DNA of 64,000 nucleotides from positions 944,001 through 1,008,000 of the forward strand of contig CP066701.1 in NCBI GenBank assembly GCA_016756695.1, in the 5' to 3' direction. Both the position numbers and the translations under genes were made by a program. The stretch is from Heyndrickxia sporothermodurans (lineage in GTDB: Bacteria; Bacillota; Bacilli; Bacillales; Bacillaceae_C). Of this stretch, positions 35,833 through 47,887 are shown one piece after another (the first letter of the stretch is position 1; every line of letters starts with the position of its first letter). The notes under the pieces are model-generated. The model ran no database searches. It had not been told where the DNA came from and worked only from the letters and a program-made list of their open reading frames with translations.

Positions 35833-37110
35833 TTAAGCTGCCTCTAAGAGACTTGGAATATCCCTCATCATTCGCTGTGCGTCAAACGCTTTGTGCTTAG
35901 TGCTAATTCCATGTAATACTTTTAACAGTTTACCGCATAGAACCACGATGGATTGTTTCTTGCGTAAAGGATTAACCTGACGGTTCGTGTAATACTCATG
36001 TAGCTTTCTAAAAGCTTCATTGTGGCGGATCATCGGCATCATGACTCGGAACAGGAGAGCGCGTAGCTTTCTTCTACCCCGTTTAGAGATTCGTTTTTGC
36101 CCTTTGTGCATACCAGAGGAATTTTCACGTAACGTTAATCCCGCGAGTTTGATTAGTTGGCGTGGATCTTCGTAGTGTGAAAAACTTCCGATTTCAGCTA
36201 ATAGGTCAACGATTGTCGTATCTCCAAGCCCTGGTACCGTTGACAGCCATTCGTATTCTACTGACATTTTTACAAGCTCAACTAAGCGCTCCGTAATACC
36301 CTCAATATCTTTTTCTAGCTGGTGGTAACGGCGGACAAGTGTGGCTATTTCAATACGGGCCATCTCACATCCTTCCGTTACTCCGATAGAGCTAGCTGCG
36401 ACTTCGATAAGGCGCACTGCTTTTGGTCTTTGGGGGGATTTTAGTCCCTCGACCTTTCGATAAAGGGATAACACTTCATCCGGGTGTTTCTGGTGAAGAT
36501 CACTTGGAAATGGAGTGCATTCAAGTGCGGCCATAGCCATTTTTCCGAATGACGGAAATACTTGAACGAACTCTGGAAAATAGCGATCTAACCAGCGAAT
36601 TATCATGTTTTTGACGGCTCCTAGCTCCTCAGTCAATTTACTACGGAATGTAGAACCAGCACGAAGTTCAGCTTCCATCCCTTTGAGGATTCGCGGATAA
36701 CTAAAGCGTCCATCCTTTACAAGACGAGCGATTACCAGTGCATCTTTACGGTCATGTTTGGTTGGCAGATTGTCATCCAACTCTTTTGACCGTTTGACAT
36801 GCATCGGATTCGTCATGACTAAGGAAATGCCTCGTTCTTCAAGGAAATAGGCTAAATTTAGCCAGTAATGGCCAGTAGGTTCAATCCCGACAATGACTTC
36901 TGTCTTTTCGCTTTCTTTCATTTCAGTCAAAATACGTTGATATAAATACTCAAAGCCGTTATTAGATTGATAAACTGAGAAAGACTTTTGGAGCACCCGG
37001 CCACGATCGTCTACAAAGCAAGCGTAATGTGTCCGCTTTGCGATATCGATCCCTACAACGAGTGTTTTTTCGGTGACTTGATTAATTTTCTGATTTTGTT
37101 TAAAATCCAT
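35833..37110 (-). CDS. IS110-family transposase (DEDD)
   Basis: 425 residues from ATG 37110, placed after GGAGGACTCC. N-terminal DEDD RuvC-like domain: VVGIDIAKRTHYACFVDDRG (first Asp), VIVGIEPTGHYWLNLAYFLE (Glu) and LPTKHDRKDALVIARL (Asp pair). C-terminal Transposase_20 domain with helix-hairpin region LSTVPGLGDTTIVDLLAEIG, LAGLTLRENSSGMHKGQKRI and the conserved Ser. Full length and apparently intact. Confidence 0.93.
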   Translation of the reverse strand: MDFKQNQKINQVTEKTLVVGIDIAKRTHYACFVDDRGRVLQKSFSVYQSNNGFEYLYQRILTEMKESEKTEVIVGIEPTGHYWLNLAYFLEERGISLVMTNPMHVKRSKELDDNLPTKHDRKDALVIARLVKDGRFSYPRILKGMEAELRAGSTFRSKLTEELGAVKNMIIRWLDRYFPEFVQVFPSFGKMAMAALECTPFPSDLHQKHPDEVLSLYRKVEGLKSPQRPKAVRLIEVAASSIGVTEGCEMARIEIATLVRRYHQLEKDIEGITERLVELVKMSVEYEWLSTVPGLGDTTIVDLLAEIGSFSHYEDPRQLIKLAGLTLRENSSGMHKGQKRISKRGRRKLRALLFRVMMPMIRHNEAFRKLHEYYTNRQVNPLRKKQSIVVLCGKLLKVLHGISTKHKAFDAQRMMRDIPSLLEAA

Positions 37111-37230
37111 TATGGAGTCCTCCTTGGTTAACAAATTAGGGGTCAATTCATCGACGATTTGACACCCCGCATCATACCAAGAGGGCTCTTTTTGTTCAAG
37201 TCCCCGAAAATCCTTCTAACAGGAATGCTC

Positions 37231-37530
37231 CTACTCTATAATTGATGGTACGCGAATTTGTCCATCTTTCTTATCTGGAGCATTCTTCAATACTTCCTCT
37301 TGCGGCAATCCCGGTTCCGCCTTATCCTCACGAAGGACATTGCGAATATCTAATACGTGAGAGGTTGGCTCCACGTTTGTTGTATCCACTTCATTTAACA
37401 ATTCTGCAAGATTGATAATATCATCTAATTGCTTCGTGAATTTTTCCGTTTGTTCTTCATCAAATTCTAACCGCGCTAAATTAGCCACATGGTTGACTTG
37501 ATCCTTTGAAATTCTCGACATTTCCTTCAC
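37231..37530 (-). CDS. gatC: Glutamyl-tRNA(Gln) amidotransferase subunit C
   Basis: 99 residues, reading [20 protein letters not shown] and ending [13 protein letters not shown], typical of GatC, the small belt protein that stabilises GatA-GatB. It is first in the gat operon. The IS110 element begins within about 65 bases of its stop, separating it from gatA by 1.8 kb. gatC itself is intact. Confidence 0.93.
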   Translation of the reverse strand: MKEMSRISKDQVNHVANLARLEFDEEQTEKFTKQLDDIINLAELLNEVDTTNVEPTSHVLDIRNVLREDKAEPGLPQEEVLKNAPDKKDGQIRVPSIIE

Positions 37531-37685
37531 CTCCGAAAGTGGGTTTGAAACAGTAATAATATTATTGATAATATCAGAATGGCTTGTGTATAGGCAAGGG
37601 GACAGACCTTATTAAAGGCTGCCCCCATTACTTTTTTACTTAATCATTTTTTCCCTTATCGTTGAGAAAGGTATTTTTCACATAA

Positions 37686-38969
37686 TTATTTCGTATCCAC
37701 AAATTGTTCCGCCTCAGTCGACCCCTTTAACGCCGTCGTTGAGGAAGTACCGCCGGTGATAATCATCGAAACTTCATCAAAGTAACCTGTTCCGACTTCG
37801 CGCTGATGTCTCGTAGCTGTGTAGCCATACACTTCATTTGCAAATTCAGCCTCTTGTAATTCAGAATAAGCAGCCATGCCTCTTTCTTTATAGCCTTTTG
37901 CCAGTTCAAACATACTGTTATTTAAAGCATGGAAGCCTGCTAACGTGACAAATTGGAACTTATAGCCCATTTTCCCTAACTCTTGCTGGAACTTAGCAAT
38001 CGTCGCTTCGTCTAATTTCTTTTTCCAGTTAAATGATGGTGAGCAGTTGTAAGCGAGAAGTTTGCCAGGGAATTTCTCATGAATGGCTTCGGCAAACCGT
38101 TTTGCTTCTTCTAGGTTTGGTTCCGACGTTTCGCACCAAACGAGGTCTGCATAAGGTGCGTAAGCTAAACCTCTTGCGATCGCTTGATCCAATCCTGCCT
38201 TTGTACGATAGAAACCCTCAGGTGTCCGGTCACCAATGATAAATGGTGCATCGTAAGGATCTACATCACTTGTAATTAAATCAGCTGCATTTGCATCGGT
38301 TCTAGCAACCAATAATGTTGATACACCCATAACATCTGCTGCAAGACGTGCGGAAATTAAATTTTTCACTGCTGTCTGGGTCGGCAACAATACTTTTCCA
38401 CCTAAGTGACCGCATTTTTTCTCAGATGATAATTGATCTTCAAAATGAACCGCTGCCGCTCCTGCTTCAATCATTGCCTTCATCAGTTCAAATACATTCA
38501 ATTGTCCGCCAAAACCTGCTTCAGCATCTGCGACAATTGGGGCAAACCAATCAATAGAATGATCCCCTTCCACATGATGAATTTGATCTGCACGTTGCAA
38601 TGCTTGATTAATTCGCTTGACTACATGTGGAACACTATTTGCAGGATATAAACTTTGATCCGGATACATATGTCCCGATAGATTCGCATCTGCTGCTACT
38701 TGCCAGCCACTTAAATAAATCGCTTTTAATCCCGCCTTTACTTGTTGAACCGCTTGATTGCCTGTTAATGCCCCTAATGCATTCACATAATCCTCTTCGT
38801 GAAGCAAATGCCAAAGCTTCTCGGCACCACGTCGTGCCAATGTGTACTCAATGTCTATCGAACCGCGAAGCTTTAATACATCCTCAGCAGAATAGGTACG
38901 CTCAATTCCTTTCCATCTTTCATCAAGCTCCCATGATTCTTGTAATCTTGACGCTTTTTCGTTTGTCAT
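37686..38969 (-). CDS. aceA: Isocitrate lyase
   Basis: 427 residues after TAGGAGGAGAAGGAGA. The catalytic loop [13 protein letters not shown] is present, and the family blocks [40 protein letters not shown] and [18 protein letters not shown]. It splits isocitrate into glyoxylate and succinate, the first step of the glyoxylate shunt. It lies 25 bases after aceB in the same operon. B. subtilis lacks this pathway, so its presence separates this organism from it. Confidence 0.96.
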   Translation of the reverse strand: MTNEKASRLQESWELDERWKGIERTYSAEDVLKLRGSIDIEYTLARRGAEKLWHLLHEEDYVNALGALTGNQAVQQVKAGLKAIYLSGWQVAADANLSGHMYPDQSLYPANSVPHVVKRINQALQRADQIHHVEGDHSIDWFAPIVADAEAGFGGQLNVFELMKAMIEAGAAAVHFEDQLSSEKKCGHLGGKVLLPTQTAVKNLISARLAADVMGVSTLLVARTDANAADLITSDVDPYDAPFIIGDRTPEGFYRTKAGLDQAIARGLAYAPYADLVWCETSEPNLEEAKRFAEAIHEKFPGKLLAYNCSPSFNWKKKLDEATIAKFQQELGKMGYKFQFVTLAGFHALNNSMFELAKGYKERGMAAYSELQEAEFANEVYGYTATRHQREVGTGYFDEVSMIITGGTSSTTALKGSTEAEQFVDTK

Positions 38970-38994
38970 TCTCCTTCTCCTCCTAATCTATTAT

Positions 38995-40578
38995 TTATAA
39001 AATTTCATAACCAGGGATGGTTAGAAAATCAATGAATTCATCTTCTTTAATGAGTTGATCAAATAGTTTAACTGCTTCTTCCAAACGTTGAAGTTTGCTG
39101 CCATGTTCATTTTTAATTTTTTCGAGCTCTTCTTCTTTCAATTGCTCATATAGTTCAAAAGTTACCTTTCTGCCGTCCTCTAAAATTCCTTTCGGATGAC
39201 GGATCCATTGCCAAAGTTGGGCACGTGAAATTTCTGCTGTCGCTGCGTCCTCCATTAAGTTGTCAATCGGTGCAGCCCCCCTGCCACTTAGCCATGACTC
39301 AATATATTGAATTCCGACATTAATGTTTTGGCGAACGCCCTTTTCGGTAATCACTCCGTTTGGAACCTCTAGTAAATCAGACTCAGTTATCGTAATATTT
39401 AGCTGTTTGCTTGAATGAATCTGATTTGGAGTCGGCATTTCCCGATTGAATACTTCCAGTGCTACAGGAACAAGACCGGGATGAGCGACCCATGTGCCAT
39501 CATGACCATCGCTTGCTTCCCTTTCCTTATCCGCACGTACTTTAGTAAAAGCTGCTTCATTTTGTTCCGGATTATTCTTCACCGGAATTTGTGCAGCCAT
39601 CCCCCCGATCGCTGGCGCTTTTCTCATATGACATGTTTTGATCGTAAGTAATGAGTACGAACGCATAAATGGCACTGTCATCGTGACAGCAGAACGGTCA
39701 GGTAAAAGCACATCCTCGGTGTTTTTCAATTTTTTCAAATAGCTAAAAATATAATCCCATCTGCCACAATTAAGACCCGCAGAATGTTCTTTCAGTTCAA
39801 ATAAGATTTCATCCATTTCAAATGCTGCCATGATCGTTTCTATGAGCACTGTTGCTTTAATCGTACCTTTTGGAATACCGACATATTTTTGTGCAAATAA
39901 GAACACGTCATTCCATAAACGTGCCTCCTGATGACTTTCAAGTTTCGGCAAATAAAAATAAGGTCCTGTTCCATTCTGTACTAATCGAACGGCATTATGA
40001 AAAAAGTACAATCCAAAATCAAATAAACTTCCCGAAATCGGCTGGCCATCCATTACTACATGCTTCTCTTCCAAATGCCAGCCTCGAGGTCGGACCATTA
40101 ATACAGCCGGATTTTCATTTAATTTATATTGTTTTCCATTCGTTCCTTCAAATGAAATGGTTCGATTCACAGCATCCCTTAAATTAATCTGCCCTTCCAT
40201 GATGTTATCCCAAGTCGGAGATGTCGCATCTTCTAAACATGCCATAAAAACTTTCGCACCCGAATTCAAGGCATTAATAATCATTTTTCGATCAACAGGT
40301 CCTGTGATTTCTACTCGTCGATCTTGCAAATCACCCGGCAATGGGGCAATGGTCCAATCTCCCATTCGAATATGTTTCGTTTCTGGCAAAAATCCAGGTA
40401 ACTTTCCTTGATCGATCTCTTTCTGTCGCTTATTTCTTTCTTCTAGAAGTTCTCTTCGTCTTGTACCAAAATGTCTCTCTAGCTGTTCGATAAATTGCAA
40501 TGCTTTTGGAGTTACTATTTCTTCATACCCTGGTTTCATAGTTCCTTTCACTTCAATTCCAGCTGTTTGGGTTCCCAA
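38995..40578 (-). CDS. aceB: Malate synthase A
   Basis: 527 residues with a TTG start 7-8 bases after GAGGAGGGAA. Family blocks: VFMACLEDATSPTWDNIMEG, YFYLPKLESHQEARLWNDVF, IKATVLIETIMAAFEMDEIL, and LNCGRWDYIFSYLKKLKN. It condenses glyoxylate with acetyl-CoA to malate. First gene of an aceBA operon. The upstream region has TGTTATA ... TATAACA arms (about 40600 and 40640) around an AT-rich promoter zone, a possible operator for a carbon-source regulator. Confidence 0.95.
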   Translation of the reverse strand: MGTQTAGIEVKGTMKPGYEEIVTPKALQFIEQLERHFGTRRRELLEERNKRQKEIDQGKLPGFLPETKHIRMGDWTIAPLPGDLQDRRVEITGPVDRKMIINALNSGAKVFMACLEDATSPTWDNIMEGQINLRDAVNRTISFEGTNGKQYKLNENPAVLMVRPRGWHLEEKHVVMDGQPISGSLFDFGLYFFHNAVRLVQNGTGPYFYLPKLESHQEARLWNDVFLFAQKYVGIPKGTIKATVLIETIMAAFEMDEILFELKEHSAGLNCGRWDYIFSYLKKLKNTEDVLLPDRSAVTMTVPFMRSYSLLTIKTCHMRKAPAIGGMAAQIPVKNNPEQNEAAFTKVRADKEREASDGHDGTWVAHPGLVPVALEVFNREMPTPNQIHSSKQLNITITESDLLEVPNGVITEKGVRQNINVGIQYIESWLSGRGAAPIDNLMEDAATAEISRAQLWQWIRHPKGILEDGRKVTFELYEQLKEEELEKIKNEHGSKLQRLEEAVKLFDQLIKEDEFIDFLTIPGYEIL

Positions 40579-40837
40579 ATGATTCCCTCCTCAATATTGT
40601 TATACTACAGATTAATATTAATAATTGTATTATATAACAGAATGGCGAAAGTGCAACAGAAATTTTGAAAAAATATTCAGAAATCAATCGACAAAATTCG
40701 ATTCGGCAAATTTCTGAGTCATTGCTCGTGAAAAAGTAATCTTTTTCCTTCTGAAGCTTCTACCATAATTTCTTGTGGGATTGGTTTTGTTTTTATTTGA
40801 CCAGGTTAGCCAATTTATCCACCCTATTGCCTCAAAA

Positions 40838-40866
40838 AAAAACAGACGGAAATTCCGTCTGTTTTA
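40838..40866 (-). terminator. Terminator of the pcrB-pcrA-ligA-camS operon
   Basis: AAACAGACGGAA pairs with TTCCGTCTGTTT with a one- or two-base loop, overlapping the camS stop; a T9 tract follows on the minus strand. Confidence 0.8.
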
Positions 40867-42027
40867 TTGATAAATATGCACTTCGGGTTCTTTTTCTCCA
40901 GGATTGCGGACAATTAATGCCTTTGGTCCGTTTACAGAGGTGACACTTACTTCAAGTGCGATATAATCAGGGAATGTATTAATAACTAAACCTGTAATAT
41001 ATTGAGTAAAGCCAATGACTTCGCCTTGACCATAAAATTGAATTGGGATTTCAATACTTAATTGGCTTAGTTGCTTATCTTTATACAACCCACGACCAAT
41101 AACGCCATTGTAGTTTGGAAAATATTCTTCAATATCTTGTTTAAATTTTTCAAACATGTTTGCATCGTCTCGATATGCTTTCGTTGTTGAATCGTCCGGG
41201 AATAAATAATATTTTTCCTTTATCTTTTTCCAGTTATCAATAGTGGAACTTCCTGCGCCTACTTCCGCATAGGACACAAAATTACCCGGCACGACGGAGT
41301 CTTTCGATTTTTGCTCGAAAAGGGCTATCGTAATGGGGACATCTTTTAAACCATTCATGTTCCGAAGACGTTTAATGACTTCTTGAGCAATCTTTTTCCC
41401 TTCTCTTTCCGTGTTTTTAATATCTTGCTGGTACACGGCACCATATTGTTCTTTTTGATAATAATGGACTGTATTCAAGGCGAGACCAATGACCACTCCA
41501 CCTAATTTTCCTGTCCCTTTTTTTGTTTTAATTAAATAGTCATGTTCTAAAATATGTGCAAGGTAAATCGGGCTTTTCTTATTTTGTTCTTCAATCGAAC
41601 CTTTTTCATTAATTACCGGGTTCAAGCCTACATTTTCACTTGCTGATAGTTTCTTTTCTTTAAGCTGGCTTTTAGTATATTTCCGATTTAACCACGCATC
41701 AATTGTATCTTTATCTAAATATTGACCTTCTTGAAATAAGTACGTGTCCGTTGAAAAAGATTTTTGTGCAACTCGCATCAATCCCGTTTCAAACTCTTGG
41801 ATATCATAACGAGTATTTAAATTATTGACAATTCTTCCTCTTGCCTTACTTGGTTTGAAAGGTATGATTGTTCGATAATATTGATCAGAAACTTGATAAT
41901 TTGGAATAATCGCTGTTTCCTTTTTATTATTTTTATTTTGTACGACTTTATTTTCTGTTTCAAATTTTGGTGCGCATCCTGTTATAAGAAGCAAAACAGC
42001 AGCGAACACCGGCAACCACTTTTTCAT
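40864..42027 (-). CDS. CamS family lipoprotein (YerH)
   Basis: 387 residues. Lipoprotein signal MKKWLPVFAAVLLLITGCAP with lipobox LITGC, so it is anchored outside the membrane. CamS-domain strings: YYRTIIPFKPSKARG, FETGLMRVAQKSFSTDTYLF, VGLNPVINEKGSIEEQNKKS. The Enterococcus homologue yields the sex pheromone cAM373 from its signal peptide; the analogous peptide here would come from the hydrophobic segment before the Cys. It is the last gene after ligA, as in B. subtilis (yerH). Confidence 0.88.
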   Translation of the reverse strand: MKKWLPVFAAVLLLITGCAPKFETENKVVQNKNNKKETAIIPNYQVSDQYYRTIIPFKPSKARGRIVNNLNTRYDIQEFETGLMRVAQKSFSTDTYLFQEGQYLDKDTIDAWLNRKYTKSQLKEKKLSASENVGLNPVINEKGSIEEQNKKSPIYLAHILEHDYLIKTKKGTGKLGGVVIGLALNTVHYYQKEQYGAVYQQDIKNTEREGKKIAQEVIKRLRNMNGLKDVPITIALFEQKSKDSVVPGNFVSYAEVGAGSSTIDNWKKIKEKYYLFPDDSTTKAYRDDANMFEKFKQDIEEYFPNYNGVIGRGLYKDKQLSQLSIEIPIQFYGQGEVIGFTQYITGLVINTFPDYIALEVSVTSVNGPKALIVRNPGEKEPEVHIYQ

Positions 42028-42126
42028 GCTTATTTGCCACCTTTATTTCGTCCGTTATTCCTACTTCGGCTGGACTTTTAATACTAATCATTTTAATAGA
42101 CTTTATATAGTAAGATAAAGTTTCAT

Positions 42127-44211
<2,085 letters not shown>

Positions 44212-44251
44212 TCATCAACTTCTATTCAAATTTCAACTATCATTAGTTGTA

Positions 44252-46462
44252 TTATACTTTTGTTATTGGTGCAAATTCCGCTAACAAGCGTTTAATTCCA
44301 ACTGGGCTTGGGAACGCAATGTCCAGTTCCACGCTTTTTCCTTCCCCTTTTACACTAACAACTGTACCAATTCCCCATTTTTTATGTTCCGCTTTATCGC
44401 CAACTGTCCAAGAAACTTCATTGCCGCCCGTACTAGCTGATACAGGTCTCATCACAGGACGATTCATAGCAGGCTTACGCGCGGAACCGAATGGCTTATT
44501 AATTTGTCTCGCTTCTTTTTGAACTGGTTCCAATATATCCTCAGGAATTTCACTAATAAATCGTGAAACGGGATTCATATTCGTCCGTCCAAATAATGTA
44601 CGCATACCGGCATTTGTCAAGTATAGTTCTTCCTCTGCTCGCGTAATCCCAACATAAGCGAGCCGACGCTCTTCTTCCATCTCAGCTTCTTCCATAAGAG
44701 AACGGCTATGTGGAAAGACACCTTCTTCAAGTCCAATTAGGAATACGACAGGAAACTCTAATCCCTTGGCAGAGTGCAATGTCATTAATACACATGTTTC
44801 ATTTTTCGTTTCTTCCTCGTCTAGTCGATCAATATCTGCAACAAGGGCGAGATCTGTTAAAAATGCCACTAGGCTTTTATCATCATTAGCTTCTTCAAAA
44901 TTCTTTGTTACGGATAAAAATTCATCGATATTTTCAAGCCTGCTTTGTGATTCAATCGTTTTTTCCGCTTTTAGCATTTCGCGATAACCCGACTTCTCTA
45001 ACACTTCTTCAACTAATTCTGTGACAGAGAGGTATTCCTGCATTGCAGTATACCCTTTAATCAACTCGTAAAATCCATTGGCAGCGTTGGCGATTTTCGG
45101 ACTTACTCCGATAAAATCGATTTCCTTTAACGCATCCATAATGGAAATGTCATGATCGGCTGCATATCTGGCTATTTTATCAAATGAAGTTGCACCGATC
45201 CCTCGTTTAGGTACATTTATTACCCGTTGTAGACTGATGTCATCATTCGGATTTGCAATTAACCGTAAGTAAGCCAAAATATCCTTAATTTCTTTACGGT
45301 CATAGAATTTGATTCCACCGACGATGTTATATTCTATATTTGATTTTAAGAGGACTTCCTCTATTACACGTGATTGTGCATTTGTTCGATAAAGGATGGC
45401 GATGTCGGAAAGTTTCCGCTTGCCGGAATTAGTTAATTCTTTAATTTTTCCTGCAACAAACTGTGCTTCCGTTTGTTCACTATCTGCACGATAATAAACG
45501 ATTTTTGGTCCATCTTCGTTTTCCGTCCATAAATTTTTCGTTTTGCGATTTGCATTATTTTTAATCACTTCATTAGCAGCCTGCAGAATCCGTTTCGTCG
45601 AACGGTAATTTTGTTCTAATAAGATGACCTTTGCACGGGGATAATCTTTTTCAAACGATAAGATGTTGGCAATATCTGCACCACGCCAACGGTATATCGA
45701 TTGGTCCGAATCACCGACAACACAAAGATTTTGAAATCTTGACGCAAGCATTTTCACAAGCATGTATTGGGCGCGGTTCGTATCCTGATACTCATCCACA
45801 TGAATGTATTGAAATTTCCGTTGATAGTATTCTAATACTTCTGGAACACGCTGAAATAATTGAATAGTTTTCATGATTAAATCATCAAAATCCAGTGCTT
45901 GATTTTTGCGAAGCCGCTTTTGGTATTCCTCATACACATCACTGACAACTTGTTCGTAATAACCCCCTACAAGTTTGGAATACTCTTCTGGGTCAACTAA
46001 TTCATTTTTGGCGCTGCTGATTGTTCCGAGAATAGACCTGGCATCAAATTTCTTCGGATCAATATTTTTATCTTTCAAGATTCCTTTTACCACTGATTGT
46101 TGGTCTGTAGGGTCCAAAATCGTAAAATTACGATTAAACCCGATTCGATCAATATCACGTCTTAAAATACGAACACACATTGAGTGAAAAGTGGAAATCC
46201 ATACATCTTCTGCAGCCCCACCCATAATACTTCCAATCCGTTCCTTCATTTCTTTCGCTGCCTTATTTGTGAAGGTAATCGCTAAAATATTATAAGGATT
46301 GACGCCTTTTTCCACCATTAAATAGGCAACACGATGGGTAAGAACCCGGGTTTTTCCACTTCCGGCACCGGCCATTAACAAAAGTGGACCGTCCGTTGTT
46401 TTTACAGCCTCTTGTTGCTCGGGATTTAGCCCATTTAAAAGTCGATCCGTTAAAAATTGCAT
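44252..46462 (-). CDS. pcrA: ATP-dependent DNA helicase PcrA
   Basis: 736 residues. SF1A helicase with Walker [10 protein letters not shown] (about 31-39), motif Ia [16 protein letters not shown], Walker B VDEYQDTN, motif [20 protein letters not shown] and motif [17 protein letters not shown]. The C-terminal Tudor-like RNA-polymerase-interaction domain is present ([20 protein letters not shown]). It unwinds DNA in repair and rolling-circle replication and resolves transcription-replication conflicts. It follows pcrB. Confidence 0.97.
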   Translation of the reverse strand: MQFLTDRLLNGLNPEQQEAVKTTDGPLLLMAGAGSGKTRVLTHRVAYLMVEKGVNPYNILAITFTNKAAKEMKERIGSIMGGAAEDVWISTFHSMCVRILRRDIDRIGFNRNFTILDPTDQQSVVKGILKDKNIDPKKFDARSILGTISSAKNELVDPEEYSKLVGGYYEQVVSDVYEEYQKRLRKNQALDFDDLIMKTIQLFQRVPEVLEYYQRKFQYIHVDEYQDTNRAQYMLVKMLASRFQNLCVVGDSDQSIYRWRGADIANILSFEKDYPRAKVILLEQNYRSTKRILQAANEVIKNNANRKTKNLWTENEDGPKIVYYRADSEQTEAQFVAGKIKELTNSGKRKLSDIAILYRTNAQSRVIEEVLLKSNIEYNIVGGIKFYDRKEIKDILAYLRLIANPNDDISLQRVINVPKRGIGATSFDKIARYAADHDISIMDALKEIDFIGVSPKIANAANGFYELIKGYTAMQEYLSVTELVEEVLEKSGYREMLKAEKTIESQSRLENIDEFLSVTKNFEEANDDKSLVAFLTDLALVADIDRLDEEETKNETCVLMTLHSAKGLEFPVVFLIGLEEGVFPHSRSLMEEAEMEEERRLAYVGITRAEEELYLTNAGMRTLFGRTNMNPVSRFISEIPEDILEPVQKEARQINKPFGSARKPAMNRPVMRPVSASTGGNEVSWTVGDKAEHKKWGIGTVVSVKGEGKSVELDIAFPSPVGIKRLLAEFAPITKV

Positions 46463-46530
46463 TATTTTACACCACCATTCAGAACATTTGTTCCTATTAT
46501 ATATGTTTATTTTACACTATGTCTATTACC

Positions 46531-47217
46531 TTAATCCATTACAGCTTTGACTGTTTTCAGTGCTTCCTCGAAATTTTCATACAAGGCATTGCCAACAACA
46601 ATTACATCGGCAAATTGACCCATCTCCTTCGCTTGAGCCGCAGAAGAAATTCCCCCGCCATAAAACAATTTCGTTTGATTTAACTGTGCTTTTGCAGCTT
46701 TTACTAGATCGATATCTCCATATTTTCCGCTGTATTCTAAATAGAAAATAGGCATTTTAAATAAATGTTCGGCCATCATTGCATAGGCGACAACATCCTC
46801 TTCATTCAAATCAGTATTAGCTCCTGTTAACTTCGCTGCCTTGCAATCATTATTTAAAATGCAGTAGCCTTCTACGAGAAGCTCGTCCCAATTCATTAAA
46901 ACCCCATATTCTTTTACCGCTTCATGATGAATCCCCTTAATCCACTTAGCATCTGTCGTGTTAAGTACTGTTGGGATAAAATATAAATCAAAACCCGGTG
47001 TGATAGATTCAATAGTAGACACTTCCAGCACACATGGTACCGTATATCTTCTTACTCGAGACATTAAATTTAGAACATTTTCCAATGTGACTCCGTCTGA
47101 ACCACCAATAATGATCGCACTTGTTCCTGATTCACATATTTTTTCTAAATCTGCATCTGATATATCCTTATTAGGATCTAATTTAAAGGCGTGGCGCCAC
47201 TCGCGAACGTCATACAT
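46531..47217 (-). CDS. pcrB: Heptaprenylglyceryl phosphate synthase PcrB
   Basis: 228 residues from the ATG giving [20 protein letters not shown], 9 bases after GGAGG; an upstream in-frame ATG would add 12 residues ahead of this ribosome site and is not used. TIM-barrel prenyltransferase with [59 protein letters not shown] and KLFYGGGIS phosphate-binding loops. It joins heptaprenyl diphosphate to glycerol-1-phosphate. First gene of pcrB-pcrA-ligA-camS. Confidence 0.95.
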   Translation of the reverse strand: MYDVREWRHAFKLDPNKDISDADLEKICESGTSAIIIGGSDGVTLENVLNLMSRVRRYTVPCVLEVSTIESITPGFDLYFIPTVLNTTDAKWIKGIHHEAVKEYGVLMNWDELLVEGYCILNNDCKAAKLTGANTDLNEEDVVAYAMMAEHLFKMPIFYLEYSGKYGDIDLVKAAKAQLNQTKLFYGGGISSAAQAKEMGQFADVIVVGNALYENFEEALKTVKAVMD

Positions 47218-47553
47218 CCGTAAAAAATCCTCCATTCTATATTCCTTCATCATTATAGCATTTGATTGAACAAGCTAAAAAGAGTTTCCAATGATATTAG
47301 AAGGTAATTATTTGAAACGATATAATTAGAACTACCCAACAGAGACTGAGTAAAGGCGAAAGTCCTATTATTTACATGTAAATGTATGAATTTGTATAAT
47401 TATTAATGCAAGTTAGGAAAACTTGAAAATTTAATGGTGATTTATCACAATAATTTCGTGTTATTTTCCCAAGTTAAATGTCCTAGAAAGTATGGTATTA
47501 TAAGGATAAGAACTTTTCCACCAAGCAATAAAATTTGTTAGGAGGATGAAAAA
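47218..47553. other. Intergenic region between pcrB and the orphan small gene
   Basis: AT-rich, divergent promoter region. A short near-repeat GCAAGTTAGGAAAACTTG (about 47405-47422), with AAGTT/AACTT symmetry, is visible, and TATTATAAGG near 47497 could be a -10. No gene is seen. Confidence 0.35.
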
Positions 47554-47667
47554 ATGATAAAAGAAAAGAAACCAGCGAAAATTACTAAAAGGGAAATCGA
47601 CACATTGATATTCAAGATTGATCGATTATTGAGTGAAAAGAAAACTAACGAATTGCAAAAAGCATAA
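47554..47667 (+). CDS. Orphan 37-residue basic protein
   Basis: A perfect ribosome site (TTAGGAGGATGAAAAAATG) and a terminator right after the stop mark this as a real transcription unit. It reads MIKEKKPAKITKREIDTLIF, KIDRLLSEKKTNELQKA: a Lys-rich N-terminus and one amphipathic helix. Too small for a catalytic role. It may be an antirepressor-, Phr- or Sda-like regulator, or an adaptor. It sits directly upstream of, and in the same direction as, the NprR-like receptor gene. Confidence 0.6.
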   Translation: MIKEKKPAKITKREIDTLIFKIDRLLSEKKTNELQKA

Positions 47668-47676
47668 TAAAACAAA

Positions 47677-47712
47677 GGCTTTTGGCATAGACCAAAAGCC
47701 CTTTCTTTTATT
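47677..47712. terminator. Terminator of the small gene
   Basis: GGCTTTTGG (47677-47685) pairs with CCAAAAGCC (47692-47700), then CTTTCTTTTATTTT. Confidence 0.75.
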
Positions 47713-47887
47713 TTCTTATTGTTTTTGGGATATTTTCGAGATATTCTAAATATAATAAGTAATACATCTATTCTCATCTATCTTTTCTACTAGATTTATA
47801 GTAATCTCAAAAAAATTATCTTATTATTACCACTTCACATAATTTTTAATATATAATAAGGTAAATATGCAGGTTTAGGTGATTACT

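Larger units (their letters stand above)
35463..37233 (-). mobile_element. IS110-family element (IS1111-like) inserted between gatC and gatA
   Basis: It contains one DEDD transposase gene and about 370 bp of non-coding DNA downstream of it. GGGTGTCAAA (35497-35506) and TTTGACACCC (37158-37167) form a 10-bp subterminal inverted repeat, as in IS1111-type elements. The exact ends are not resolved: inner limits are these repeats, outer limits the gene flanks. A CTCTATA direct repeat at both outer flanks may be coincidence. Confidence 0.75.

Noticed and set aside
35456..37240. CTCTATA direct repeat as the IS110 target duplication
   Set aside because: IS110-family elements usually make little or no duplication, and the subterminal repeats lie 30-70 bases inside these sites; the 7-base match may be chance.
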